A stretch of DNA of 64,000 nucleotides from Cytophagales bacterium (GCA_004294445.1 REAZ01000021.1:1-64000), one strand, 5' to 3'. Positions 43,370 to 52,432 are shown, counted from the first letter of the stretch. Made by a program: numbers and translations. Notes: generated by a model not told the origin, from the sequence alone.

Positions 43370-43689
43370 TTCTTTTTCTTCTTTTGGTGTTGTTTATTCT
43401 CTGCGGGATACTTTCCTGTTTCTTTTTTGTAATTTTCTACATATTCGTCTTCCACATTTTTTGCCTCCTTGGTAGTAGCACTAAAAAGATAAGTAATAAT
43501 TTCGAAAGCAACACTAAATCCTTGTGCCACTAATTTTCTAATTTGTTGATGCAAACGAGTAGGCAAGCCCGATGATGCTGTAATTCTATCTGAATCCGCC
43601 TTCCCAAATTTAAACAAAATGGTGTTCAAAAAGATTTTATAGATAGAGAAATTTCCTTTTGCGTCATTTCTATTTTTGTGATTTGGCAT
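43366..43689 (-). CDS. Uncharacterised 107-aa protein, first gene of an unknown pair
   Basis: A 107-aa protein with a hydrophobic centre (about 55-68, GFSVAFEIITYLFSAT) and a poly-Lys end. The segment GLPTRLHQQIRKLVAQG looks like an amphipathic or DNA-binding helix, but no family is recognised. It overlaps the next gene by 4 nt. A toxin/antitoxin or immunity-type pair is possible; the sequence does not show it. Confidence 0.55.
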   Translation of the reverse strand: MPNHKNRNDAKGNFSIYKIFLNTILFKFGKADSDRITASSGLPTRLHQQIRKLVAQGFSVAFEIITYLFSATTKEAKNVEDEYVENYKKETGKYPAENKQHQKKKKK

Positions 43690-43736
43690 AAAGTCAATCC
43701 ATTATTTTATAAAGTTACTCACTTGCCCATAGTTCT

Positions 43737-43776
43737 AAAAAAAGACATCTTTTTCAGAAAAGATGTCTTTTTTTTT
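43737..43776 (-). terminator. Intrinsic terminator overlapping the pdhA stop codon
   Basis: AAAGACATCTTTT (from 43741) pairs with AAAAGATGTCTTT around a TCAG loop, with T-runs on both sides. On the minus strand it follows pdhA immediately. Confidence 0.88.
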
Positions 43777-44806
43777 ACTCCATCACAAATGGATAATTGG
43801 CTTCCATATATACTTCTGTGAATGCCTCAGAAGGGTCTGGATAGGGAGAGTTTTCTGCAAATTCTACCGCATCCGCTACTTCTGCTTTTATGTCGTTTTC
43901 TATTTGTTCTAGGTCGGCTTCGGTTGCTATTCCTTTTTCCAAGATAGTTGCACGCACCTGCTCTATTGGGTCTTGTCTTTTGTATTCTTCTACCTCTTCT
44001 TTGGTACGATACTTAGCGGGGTCAGACATGGAATGCCCTCTGTATCTGTAAGTTCTGAACTCAAGCAAAGTAGGACCTGCTCCGCTTCTTGCTCTTTCTG
44101 CGGCTTTGGCTACTGCTCTGTGTACGGCTTCTACGTTCATGGCATCAACAGGCTCCGAAGGAATATCATAAGATTCGCCTAATTGATACAGTTCCACCAC
44201 ATTAGATGTTCTTTTTACCGAAGTTCCCATAGCATATCCGTTGTTTTCAATGACGAATACTACAGGCAATTTCCATGTCATAGCCATATTAAGTGCTTCG
44301 TGGAAGGCTCCCTGCCTTACTGCTCCGTCTCCCATATAGCACATACAAAGATTGTTCGTTTTGTTATACTTTTCGGCAAATGCAATTCCTGCACCCATAG
44401 GCACTTGCGCACCTACGATGCCATGCCCGCCAATAAAATTCACTGATTTATCAAAAATGTGCATAGAACCACCCTTCCCTTTGGTAGTGCCTGTGGCTTT
44501 GCCGTAAAGTTCTGCCATAATAGCTCTTGAACTTGTGCCAAGGGCAAGCGGATGCCCGTGGTCGCGATAGGCGGTAATCCATTTGTCATTGGGGGTAAGT
44601 GCGGAAACAGCACCAGAGGCACAAGCCTCTTGCCCAATGTAGAGATGACAAAATCCTCTGATTTTTTGTTGCCCATAGAGCTGCCCTGCTTTTTCTTCAA
44701 ACCTACGCATAAGCATCATGCTCCTGAACCAATACATATATGTATCTTTGGAAAACTCCAATTCGGTAGTGCGGTTGCCCGCTTCCACTTCTAATTCTTC
44801 TGTCAT
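43775..44806 (-). CDS. pdhA: Pyruvate dehydrogenase E1 component, alpha subunit
   Basis: A 343-aa thiamine-diphosphate enzyme subunit. Features: the N-terminal MYWFRSMMLMRRFEEKAGQL, the substrate-side segment GFCHLYIGQEA, the TDP-binding motif GDGAVRQGAFHEALNMA with NN in VFVIENNGYAMGTS, and the phosphorylation-loop-like YRYRGHSMSDPAKYRTKEE. With the beta subunit it oxidatively decarboxylates pyruvate and passes the acetyl group to E2. The beta and E2 genes are not in the window. The gene has its own terminator and is probably monocistronic here. Confidence 0.95.
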   Translation of the reverse strand: MTEELEVEAGNRTTELEFSKDTYMYWFRSMMLMRRFEEKAGQLYGQQKIRGFCHLYIGQEACASGAVSALTPNDKWITAYRDHGHPLALGTSSRAIMAELYGKATGTTKGKGGSMHIFDKSVNFIGGHGIVGAQVPMGAGIAFAEKYNKTNNLCMCYMGDGAVRQGAFHEALNMAMTWKLPVVFVIENNGYAMGTSVKRTSNVVELYQLGESYDIPSEPVDAMNVEAVHRAVAKAAERARSGAGPTLLEFRTYRYRGHSMSDPAKYRTKEEVEEYKRQDPIEQVRATILEKGIATEADLEQIENDIKAEVADAVEFAENSPYPDPSEAFTEVYMEANYPFVME

Positions 44807-44905
44807 ACCTTTTTGATTTTACTTAATTATTAAAAAAATTAGGTTGTAAATTTGGAAAGATTTTAAATAAAAGTCAAGATACTGAATAGATATTAATTAT
44901 TTTTT

Positions 44906-45439
44906 TTAGTAACGAGGTACTTTTATTTTTTCATAAACTATGGAAACACTTGGATAGACTTCCCTTATCTTGTAATAAGTTTGATAAGCATCTACTCTAT
45001 CAAGAAAGTTTCCCATTTTTACTTTATAGTTTGGCTGACTGTATTCCAAATCTGCTGTCTTGTTTGGAAATATCTTTTTAAGGTCTGTGATTACTAACTC
45101 GGCATCTTTTCTCTGCATTCCCGAATATACTTGTATGCGAAAACCTTTGATGGTAAAGTTGCGATTACTGTTTGCAATTCTTGCGTTGAGCGTGTCCAAA
45201 TCTGCATTAATGCTACCTATGGGAGGGGTAGAAGAAGTGCTTGGAATTTCTGTTACTACATGGACAGGCTTGCTATTTTTGAGTTCTGTTTCGCTAAACT
45301 GTATCCGAAAAGGTGCCAAATCGTCAGTAAATACCGTGTTCTGACTACTGTCAGACACAGTCTTTGCGGGAGTGCAGGCGTACACCAAAAAAAAGCAACT
45401 TAAAAACAAAGAAACCTTTAAAAACTTATTTGTATTCAT
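44906..45439 (-). CDS. SPOR-domain lipoprotein
   Basis: A 177-aa lipoprotein with lipobox LVYA-C (Cys22). The C-terminal half (about 98-170) is SPOR-like: FRIQVYSGMQRKDAELVI, then YKVKMGNFLDRVDAYQTYYK. SPOR domains bind peptidoglycan lacking stem peptides, often at division sites. The start at 45439 (MNTNKFLKVS) is chosen. The middle is Ser/Thr-rich linker. It diverges from the polyketide synthase gene, 50 nt away. Confidence 0.85.
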   Translation of the reverse strand: MNTNKFLKVSLFLSCFFLVYACTPAKTVSDSSQNTVFTDDLAPFRIQFSETELKNSKPVHVVTEIPSTSSTPPIGSINADLDTLNARIANSNRNFTIKGFRIQVYSGMQRKDAELVITDLKKIFPNKTADLEYSQPNYKVKMGNFLDRVDAYQTYYKIREVYPSVSIVYEKIKVPRY

Positions 45440-45489
45440 TCTTGTTAATTTTAACACTCAAAATAACATTATTTTATTGACATTTCAAA

Positions 45490-46593
45490 ATGATTAAAAC
45501 TTATATTAAAGCTGTCGGTACTGCAAACCCTGCTACAAAAATTGCACAAGCCCAAATTTCTCAGTTTATGGCAAAAGCGGTCGGCTTAAATGCTGTGGAA
45601 GAAAGGCGACTTCGAATGATTTATAGGGCTACTGCCATAGATTTTAGGCACTCGGTCATAGAGGATTACGGCAGAATAGCAAATTTTGACTTTTTTCCCG
45701 ATAATGAGCGTTTGGAGCCTTTTCCTACTACAGCCCAGCGAATGAAAATGTATGAAAAATATGCCATAGAATTGGCTATGGAAGCGATTAATAATTGTTT
45801 GGCTAACAAAAATTTAATACCAAAAATTACACATCTCATAACAGTAAGCTGTACGGGTATGTACGCACCGGGGATTGATATAGAGATAGTAGAAAGGCTT
45901 GGGCTATCTTTCCAAACACAGAGAACGTGCATTAATTTTATGGGGTGTTATGCTGCCTTCAATGCGCTAAAAGTAGCAGATATGATATGTAAGGCTACAC
46001 CAGAAGCAAGCGTTTTGATAGTAGATGTGGAGCTTTGTACGATTCATTTTCAGAAGGAAAACACAGAAGACCAGCTACTTGCCAATGCTATCTTTGCAGA
46101 CGGGGCAGCGGCTTTGCTGTTAGGGACGGAAAAGGGAGAAGGCAAGGCTATGAGTTTGGAGGCGTTTCACTGCGATTTGGCTCCGCAAGGCAAGAGTGAT
46201 ATGGCGTGGTACATACGTGATTTTGGCTTTGAAATGCGTTTATCTTCTTATGTACCTAATCTGTTGGAAACGAAGATGAAAGAGCTAACAGACAGGCTTT
46301 TACAAAAATTAAACTTGCAAATAGGGCAGATTGATGCCTTTGCTATTCACCCTGGCGGCAAAAGAATTTTAGAAGTAGCTGAAAAATGCCTAAAAATTTC
46401 TCCTATTCAGAATCAATATTCCTATCAAATATTGCGAAATTTTGGAAATATGTCTTCGGCAACGGTGCTTTTTGTCTTAAAAAATATTTGGGATAACTGC
46501 CCACTCACCGAAAAAAAAGAGGGTAATATCTTAAGTATGGCTTTCGGACCTGGGCTAACGATAGAATCGGCATTGCTGAAGCTACATATTTAG
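45490..46593 (+). CDS. Type III polyketide synthase (chalcone synthase-like)
   Basis: A 367-aa thiolase-fold enzyme of the chalcone/stilbene synthase family. The catalytic triad is present: Cys153 (NFMGCYAAFNAL), His287 (FAIHPGGKRIL) and Asn320 (RNFGNMSSATVLFVL). The C-terminal GPG-like loop is SMAFGPGLTIE. Such enzymes extend a starter with malonyl-CoA and cyclise it to resorcinols or pyrones. Partner methyltransferase or oxidoreductase genes usual for alkylresorcinol clusters are not adjacent, so the product is unknown. Probably monocistronic. Confidence 0.92.
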   Translation: MIKTYIKAVGTANPATKIAQAQISQFMAKAVGLNAVEERRLRMIYRATAIDFRHSVIEDYGRIANFDFFPDNERLEPFPTTAQRMKMYEKYAIELAMEAINNCLANKNLIPKITHLITVSCTGMYAPGIDIEIVERLGLSFQTQRTCINFMGCYAAFNALKVADMICKATPEASVLIVDVELCTIHFQKENTEDQLLANAIFADGAAALLLGTEKGEGKAMSLEAFHCDLAPQGKSDMAWYIRDFGFEMRLSSYVPNLLETKMKELTDRLLQKLNLQIGQIDAFAIHPGGKRILEVAEKCLKISPIQNQYSYQILRNFGNMSSATVLFVLKNIWDNCPLTEKKEGNILSMAFGPGLTIESALLKLHI

Positions 46594-46633
46594 TGCATCA
46601 TAAAAAAACGGGACTACTCTCATTTTTTGGTTT

Positions 46634-46894
46634 TCAATATTTTGTAATCTCTTTTTCAGCCTCTATCCATATAGCCTCGTCTTGCCCTTCTGGGCTACCT
46701 TTAGCCAACCAGATAAGGTAGGCTTGTTTGCGTATCTGTTCAATATTGGAGAGAAAATAATCACAATGCCCAATAGTTGTGGCGTATGGTGGGCTACCAA
46801 AAAAATCTTGTCTGCCAAAGAATTCTGCTGTATGCCGATAACAATTTTGCTTGGTAGGGCAGTTACCGCCGCTACATAATGTAATATCTAACAT
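46634..46894 (-). CDS. Cys-rich small protein with DUF2934-like C-terminus
   Basis: An 86-aa protein. The N-terminus has C-x4-C-x5-C (CSGGNCPTKQNCYRHTAEF) and a later Cys in GHCDYF, a pattern seen in small metal-binding proteins of Bacteroidota and phages. The C-terminal part IRKQAYLIWLAKGSPEGQDE resembles DUF2934. The combination could bind a metal such as zinc; the function is not known. It lies between the polyketide synthase and nnr genes, convergent with the former. Confidence 0.65.
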   Translation of the reverse strand: MLDITLCSGGNCPTKQNCYRHTAEFFGRQDFFGSPPYATTIGHCDYFLSNIEQIRKQAYLIWLAKGSPEGQDEAIWIEAEKEITKY

Positions 46895-46948
46895 AGAATT
46901 TCTGTTTGAAGTAAGTGTTTAAAGTATATTCAAAAGTAAAAATACAAA

Positions 46949-48532
46949 CTAAAAAGGAAGTTCCTCCTCTTTTAACTTGTTAAAAGCTCTGGGCAAGCCG
47001 CGAATGATGTCGCTTGCTATCATGCTTTCTTCGTTGAGTCTGTTTTTGGCAGCATCTCCTGCCAAGCCATGTAGGTACACGCCCAATAATGCCGCTTGCA
47101 ACGGAGCATATCCCTGTGCCAATAATGATGTAAGCACACCTGTAAGCACATCACCGCTTCCGCCCGTTGCCATGCCCGAATTACCAACTTCGCTATTGAA
47201 GTAACTCAGCCCTTCGGGGGTGCTAATGCAGGTAGTTGCTCCTTTGAGAATGATGAAAATTTGCCGCTGTTTCGACATTGCTAACTGTAACTGATGCCGC
47301 AAATAAGGATTTAATGTTCTCCCAAAAAGTCGTTCAAATTCTTTGGGGTGGGGGGTGAGAATACTATTTTTAGGAATAAATTCCCACCAAGTTGGGTTTT
47401 CTGCCAAAATATTGAGTGCGTCAGCATCTATTACTATAGGCTTGTTGCATCTTTTGAGCAGAGAAAGTAGTGCAATGCCTGTTTTTTCATGTTTGCCGAT
47501 ACCGCAGCCTATCCCAATAGCGGTATATTTGTCTAAATCACCGATTTGTGCATTAATATTGCTAATAAATTTTTTCTTTTTATCCACCCCTACCATTGCT
47601 TCAGGTACTGTAGTCTGCAAAACTTGATAACCTATTTTCGGAATATGCAAGGTGAGCAAGCCTATGCCAGCCCTAAGACAAGCCTTAGCAGCAAGTACAG
47701 CAGCACCCATTTTTCCTTCGCTTCCCGCTATCAAAAGTGCATGACCAAAATTTCCTTTGTGGGCTACTCTATTTCTGGATTTTACAATTTTTTTTATTTC
47801 TTCTTTCGTCAAAATAAAATTATTGGTAGGTACTTGGGCGATGAAATCGGGGTGCAAGTAAATAGATAAAATATGTACTTGCCCTGTGAATATATGATTT
47901 TGGTCGTATAAGAAAGAAAGTTTGGGAAACTGAAAACTAAGCGTGTGGTTGGCTTTGATGATTGCCTTGCTTTCTGCATCTGCATTATTTTCCACAAACA
48001 AACCCGAAGGCATATCTATTGCTATCACTTGAGCATTGCTTTCATTTATTTTCTCGATTAGCTGGGCAACAAAGCCCGTTATTGGTTTGTTTAGCCCAGA
48101 ACCAAAAATAGCATCTATAATAATGTCATCTTTGCCAAGCGCGGGAAAATCTTTTTCTTCTCTGATGTAGTCTATTTTTAGGTTGCTTAAACTTTCCTCA
48201 AAAGTGAGTAAAATTTCCATATTTGTTTGAAAATCAGGAGAGAAATGTTCGGAGTGCAATACCAAATACACAGAAACATTTGGAAAGTCTTCTTCGGCTA
48301 ATTTTCTTGCGATGACCAAGCCATCTCCTCCGTTATTGCCCGTTCCACAAAATATCTTTATGGCTTTTTTTGTATCTGTCCAAAAAAAATTAATAGGCGA
48401 GCTATGCTCATGCAGTAGCCAATCTGCACATTTTGAGGCGGCACGCTCCATGAGTTCTGTCGAGCTAATAGGCTCATGCTCAATGGTGTATTGGTCGGCT
48501 TGGCGAATTTGCTCGGCGGTTAAAACTTTCAT
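46949..48532 (-). CDS. nnr: Bifunctional NAD(P)HX epimerase/dehydratase
   Basis: A 527-aa fusion that repairs damaged (hydrated) NAD(P)H. The N-terminal epimerase (about 1-220) has GTGNNGGDGLVIARKLAEE. The C-terminal ADP-dependent dehydratase (about 235-527) has NRVAHKGNFGHALLIAGSEG, ILTPHPKEFERLF and GGSGDVLTGVLTSLLAQG. The start at 48532 (MKVLTAEQIRQAD) matches the family. A strong terminator (48611-48645) separates it from rpsA, so it has its own promoter. Confidence 0.94.
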   Translation of the reverse strand: MKVLTAEQIRQADQYTIEHEPISSTELMERAASKCADWLLHEHSSPINFFWTDTKKAIKIFCGTGNNGGDGLVIARKLAEEDFPNVSVYLVLHSEHFSPDFQTNMEILLTFEESLSNLKIDYIREEKDFPALGKDDIIIDAIFGSGLNKPITGFVAQLIEKINESNAQVIAIDMPSGLFVENNADAESKAIIKANHTLSFQFPKLSFLYDQNHIFTGQVHILSIYLHPDFIAQVPTNNFILTKEEIKKIVKSRNRVAHKGNFGHALLIAGSEGKMGAAVLAAKACLRAGIGLLTLHIPKIGYQVLQTTVPEAMVGVDKKKKFISNINAQIGDLDKYTAIGIGCGIGKHEKTGIALLSLLKRCNKPIVIDADALNILAENPTWWEFIPKNSILTPHPKEFERLFGRTLNPYLRHQLQLAMSKQRQIFIILKGATTCISTPEGLSYFNSEVGNSGMATGGSGDVLTGVLTSLLAQGYAPLQAALLGVYLHGLAGDAAKNRLNEESMIASDIIRGLPRAFNKLKEEELPF

Positions 48533-48610
48533 TGGTTTTGTGTTAGGAGTTAGTAAAATTTGAAAGGCAATACTGAGATATACTCTATCAGATTGATAGT
48601 CAATCACTAA

Positions 48611-48645
48611 AAAAATAGCTTGCCTTTAACGGACAAGCTATTTTT
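48611..48645 (-). terminator. Intrinsic terminator after rpsA
   Basis: AAAAATAGCTTG (48611-48622) pairs perfectly with CAAGCTATTTTT (48634-48645). On the minus strand a T-run follows. Confidence 0.88.
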
Positions 48646-48672
48646 ATTTGCATAAAGAAAATTTGTAATCTT

Positions 48673-50442
48673 CTATTGTCCGCCTTTGTTAGCAGCTTCC
48701 TCAAGAACATTAGCAGCCTTCAGCTGTGATAATGCTTCCAAATCACCTAAAGTAGATTTTTCTTCTGCTTTTTCCTCTTTCTGAGAATTATTAGAAGAAG
48801 TTTCTTTGTAAGTGTTTGTATGAGAGAGAATAATACGCTTGTCTTCTTTGGTAAACTCTAATACTTTGAAGTCAAGCATTTCGCTTACTTCAGCTTTAGA
48901 GCCGTCCTCTTTAGTAAGGTGCTTCGTAGTAGCAAAGCCTTCGATGCCGTAAGGCAACTCAAGTAAGGCACCTTTATCGTTTTTGCTAAGAATAGTTGCC
49001 TTGTGTACTGAGCCTACTGTGAATAGTGTTTCGAAAGTATCCCAAGGGTTTTCTTCTAACTGCTTGTGTCCGAGTGCCAAACGGCGTTGTTCGGTGTCTA
49101 ATTCAAGCACTTGCACGTCCAATCTTTCACCTATTTTGATAAACTCAGAAGGGTGTTTTATTTTCTTTGTCCAAGAAAGGTCAGAAATATGTACCAAGCC
49201 ATCTATGCCTTCTTCTAATTCTAAGAACAAGCCAAAGTTAGTAAGGTTACGCACCAAACCTGTATGTCTTGAGCCTAAAGAATATTTTTCTTTGAGGTCA
49301 GGTCTTGTCCAAGGGTCAGAAGTAAGTTGCTTTAAGCCCAAAGACATTTTTCGCTCTTCGCGGTCAAGTGTAAGTACTACAGCTTCGAGTTCGTCATTTA
49401 CCTTGATGAAATCTTGAGGATTTCTTAGGTGTTGCGACCAAGACATCTCTGAAACGTGGATAAGCCCTTCTACGCCCGGCATAAATTCTAAGAAAGCACC
49501 GTAATCAGCTACATTTACTATCCTACCTTTTATTTTGCTACCTACTTGTGTTTCAGCAGGAATATTATCCCAAGGGTGAGCAACTAACTGCTTCATGCCC
49601 AAAGAAATACGTTTTTTATCTTCATCAAAATCCAACACCACTACTCTTACTCTTTGATCGAGCTTGAGTAATTCCTCTGGGTGATTGATTCTACCCCAAG
49701 AAATATCTGTGATGTGAAGTAAGCCATCTACACCACCAAGGTCGATGAATACACCGAAATTAGTCATGTTTTTGATAACCCCTTCGAGGACTTGTCCTTT
49801 TTCCAAATTGCTCAAGATTTCAGCCTTTTGAGCTTCCAAATCTTTTTCAATCAATACTTTATGAGAAACAACAACGTTATCGTTAGCGTAGTTTATCTTC
49901 ACTACTTTCACTTCCATTTTCTTTCCTACAAAAATATCAAAATCTCTGATAGGTTTTACGTCAATCTGTGAGCCGGGTAAGAAAGCTTCGATGCTGTAAA
50001 TATCTACAATCAAACCACCTTTAGTACGACGCTTCACAACACCTTCAATGACTGTGTCGTTTTGCAAAGCCAACTCAATGTTTTCCCAAGCCTTCACTAC
50101 TTTCGCTTTTTTGCGAGAAAGCACCAACTGCCCAAGTGGGTTTTCTTTGGTTTCTACATATACGTCAATTACTTCGCCTACTTGCAAATTAGGAGAATCC
50201 CTAAATTCAGAAAGGGGTACTAATCCGTCAGATTTGAAACCGATGTTTACTACTACTTCTCTGTCAGTAATACTAACGATAGTGCCAGTAATTACTTGAG
50301 TTTCTTTTACTTCTGTAAGCGTTTCTTCATAAAGAGAAGCTAATTTAGCTTTTTGGTCTGAGGTATATCCTACGCCAAACTTATTTTTCTTTGATGTTTG
50401 GAAACTGTTCCAATCAAAATCCTGTACTTGGTTATCTGCCAT
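48673..50442 (-). CDS. rpsA: 30S ribosomal protein S1
   Basis: A 589-aa S1 protein with six S1 (OB-fold) repeats, e.g. LEGVIKNMTNFGVFIDLGG, IKGRIVNVADYGAFLEF and HTGLVRNLTNFGLFLEL. S1 binds mRNA leaders on the 30S subunit. The start at 50442 (MADNQVQDFDWN) is preferred to 50460. The C-terminus after about 545 is Ser/Asn/Glu-rich and disordered. The leader holds a promoter element and a hairpin (50517-50538), suggesting leader-level control. Confidence 0.95.
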   Translation of the reverse strand: MADNQVQDFDWNSFQTSKKNKFGVGYTSDQKAKLASLYEETLTEVKETQVITGTIVSITDREVVVNIGFKSDGLVPLSEFRDSPNLQVGEVIDVYVETKENPLGQLVLSRKKAKVVKAWENIELALQNDTVIEGVVKRRTKGGLIVDIYSIEAFLPGSQIDVKPIRDFDIFVGKKMEVKVVKINYANDNVVVSHKVLIEKDLEAQKAEILSNLEKGQVLEGVIKNMTNFGVFIDLGGVDGLLHITDISWGRINHPEELLKLDQRVRVVVLDFDEDKKRISLGMKQLVAHPWDNIPAETQVGSKIKGRIVNVADYGAFLEFMPGVEGLIHVSEMSWSQHLRNPQDFIKVNDELEAVVLTLDREERKMSLGLKQLTSDPWTRPDLKEKYSLGSRHTGLVRNLTNFGLFLELEEGIDGLVHISDLSWTKKIKHPSEFIKIGERLDVQVLELDTEQRRLALGHKQLEENPWDTFETLFTVGSVHKATILSKNDKGALLELPYGIEGFATTKHLTKEDGSKAEVSEMLDFKVLEFTKEDKRIILSHTNTYKETSSNNSQKEEKAEEKSTLGDLEALSQLKAANVLEEAANKGGQ

Positions 50443-50516
50443 GAGATTTATCTTTTGCATCTTTTTAGTACACTTCTGCCCGATGCTATTGCAAAAGTTT
50501 TAAATTTGATAACTAT

Positions 50517-50538
50517 CTCACAAATAAATGTTTGTGAG
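50517..50538 (-). promoter_or_regulatory. Hairpin in the rpsA leader
   Basis: CTCACAAA (50517-50524) pairs perfectly with TTTGTGAG (50531-50538) around a 6-nt loop. A second stem CCTTTT/AAAAGG lies at 50539-50555. Both fall in the rpsA leader if transcription starts near 50553. S1 autoregulation is known in E. coli; here it is only a hypothesis. Confidence 0.45.
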
Positions 50539-50559
50539 CCTTTTACTTTAAAAGGAACG

Positions 50560-50567
50560 CAAAATTA
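50560..50567 (-). promoter_or_regulatory. Bacteroidota -7 promoter element for rpsA
   Basis: On the minus strand this reads TAATTTTG, giving a leader of about 110 nt. Confidence 0.4.
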
Positions 50568-50728
50568 ACTAAATTTTTATTTTTCCACACTATTTTCCAC
50601 AAATATTTTACATAAGTAATTGAAAAATATTTTTACAAAAAACAAAAAAAGAACAATATTTGTATTATTATTACATGAGTAATTGAATTTTATACCTGTG
50701 CCTTGAAAAGTTATAAAGTTAAAACTGC

Positions 50729-50804
50729 ACCTCCCCCATCCCCCCTCACGAGGGGAGAAATACACAAAGGCTGTTTCCCCCTTTGGAGGAGCGCAGGGGG
50801 AGGT
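50729..50804. repeat. GC-rich interspersed palindromic element
   Basis: ACCTCCCCC (50729-50737) and GGGGGAGGT (50796-50804) are perfect inverted ends of a 76-nt element. Inside are CCCCTcacgAGGGG and CCCCTTTGGAGG-type stems. It stands out sharply from AT-rich surroundings. Elements of this look are common as interspersed repeats in Bacteroidota genomes. Confidence 0.75.
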
Positions 50805-50887
50805 AAATATAACAATTTAAAGCGCGAATCTAATATTCAATGAGTATGAAGTTTATTTGTTAGATTTTTTTATATTATTTATCTCTA

Positions 50888-50900
50888 AACGTCTGACGTT
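50888..50900. promoter_or_regulatory. 13-nt palindrome upstream of the TPR gene
   Basis: AACGTCTGACGTT is symmetric around its central T. It lies about 90 nt before the TPR start codon and could be an operator or part of the neighbouring repeat. Confidence 0.35.
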
Positions 50901-50990
50901 CCACCCCCCCTTATTTGAACGGAAATGATTTTTTAGCAATTTTAATACTATTTAATGATAAAATTTTATCCATATCTATCATTACCAAAA

Positions 50991-52304
50991 ATGAAACGCA
51001 TATATATTATATTTTTATTTCTCACCGCACATCAAGCTTTTGCCCAGCACGAAGGGCTTAGTTATTATGTAGATGGTGAAAATCTCCGAAGGGCAGGGCA
51101 ATACGACAAGGCTATTACTGAGTTCAACAAAGCAATTCAGCGCGAGCCTGCTAATTACAAATACTTGTATTCTAAGGCTGTATCTGAATTTCAAACTCGC
51201 AAGATAGATGCCGCGCTAAACTCGGTAAGTAGTGTACTCAAACTCAAGGAAGATTTTGTATCAGGGTATCTGTTGATAGCAAAAATTTATCAGAGCAAAA
51301 ATGAAATAGATAGGGCTTTGTATTACTATGACCAAGCTTTTAAATACGAAACTGATGTAGATAAAAAAGCGGGATACAAACTTTTGGTGATGCGAAAATT
51401 GACTGAGAAAGGTAACTATAAGGAAGCGTATGAAAAAGTAAAAGAGGCAAAGCATATAGCACCGCATCACAAAGACGTACTATTTTATTATGCAAAGTTA
51501 AGCAATATTTTGGGCAATTATGTGGATGCCAAAAATACAATGCTTGAGTTGGAAACTCAAATAAAGAGCCTTAAAATAGAGGATAATGCGAAATATTATT
51601 TTGAACTTGGGCTTGCACATTATAAGTTAGATGAATTTGACAAGTCGAGAGAGGCATGGGCTAAGGCAAATATTCCTCCCTATATAGAAAAGATTGCAAA
51701 GTTTGGACCGAGGTACTTCTGTAATTTGGCATTGGCATATTACAAATTTTATGAAAATGATTTGAGTAAGCAGCATGTTGCCCAAGCGATAAAGGTACAA
51801 AAGGACTTCCCGATGGCACACGTACTTCTGGCACAGCTCTCTAAGCGGAATTCTAATCACACAACTACTATTTCGCATTACGAAGCGGCTCTCAAAAATG
51901 AAAAAGTGGTGAATAAAAAGCTAACCTTTTATTACAAAATTGCTGACTTGCATTTGGAGTCTAATGATTTTGAAGGATGCTTGAAGTCAGTTTCAGAAAT
52001 ATTAAAAATTAGGGCTGATGACCCTCAAGCACTAATACTCAAGGCAAATGCACTTTATAAAATGAACAACTTCAAGGAAGCTGTAGATTTAATTCAGGCT
52101 GTAATGAAGCTACGAATGGACGAAAGTGCAAGAACTGATTTTTCCTTTCTTTTGGGGCTTTGTGGCAAAAAAATGAATGATAACAAATTGGCTAAAGAAG
52201 GCTTTGTTTTTGCCCTAAGAAGTTCTCTGAGGGATGCTGCAGAATTGGAGCTAAGAGAAATGAGAGAAGTGGCTGAATTGGAAAAAGCGAGTGAAAATGA
52301 GTAG
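50991..52304 (+). CDS. Exported tetratricopeptide-repeat protein
   Basis: A 437-aa protein with a signal peptide (about 1-20, ending QAFAQ) and about ten TPR units, e.g. GQYDKAITEFNKAIQREPAN and NEIDRALYYYDQAFKYE. It ends in a charged helix. TPRs mediate protein-protein contacts, probably in the periplasm. The start at 50991 (MKRIYIIFLF) is preferred over 50955 because it gives the signal peptide. A terminator follows at 52343. The partner is unknown. Confidence 0.85.
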   Translation: MKRIYIIFLFLTAHQAFAQHEGLSYYVDGENLRRAGQYDKAITEFNKAIQREPANYKYLYSKAVSEFQTRKIDAALNSVSSVLKLKEDFVSGYLLIAKIYQSKNEIDRALYYYDQAFKYETDVDKKAGYKLLVMRKLTEKGNYKEAYEKVKEAKHIAPHHKDVLFYYAKLSNILGNYVDAKNTMLELETQIKSLKIEDNAKYYFELGLAHYKLDEFDKSREAWAKANIPPYIEKIAKFGPRYFCNLALAYYKFYENDLSKQHVAQAIKVQKDFPMAHVLLAQLSKRNSNHTTTISHYEAALKNEKVVNKKLTFYYKIADLHLESNDFEGCLKSVSEILKIRADDPQALILKANALYKMNNFKEAVDLIQAVMKLRMDESARTDFSFLLGLCGKKMNDNKLAKEGFVFALRSSLRDAAELELREMREVAELEKASENE

Positions 52305-52342
52305 ATAAGCATAGAAAAACCTATCTGATATAAATATTTTGT

Positions 52343-52380
52343 ACTCGACAGATGAAATAGCATCTGCCGAGTTTTTTTTA
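52343..52380 (+). terminator. Intrinsic terminator after the TPR gene
   Basis: ACTCGaCAGATG (52343-52354) pairs with CATCTGcCGAGT (52361-52372), followed by a run of eight T. Confidence 0.9.
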
Positions 52381-52432
52381 TTTTGTTAAACCTTTTTAGC
52401 TACTTTCTGTTACAAATATGTATTTATAACCG

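Larger units (their letters stand above)
50443..50990. other. 548-nt gap: rpsA leader, GC-rich palindrome and TPR-gene leader
   Basis: No gene is seen. From left: rpsA leader with hairpin and promoter; AT-rich stretch; a 76-nt GC-rich palindromic element (50729-50804); a 13-nt palindrome (50888-50900); then the leader of the TPR gene. Confidence 0.7.
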
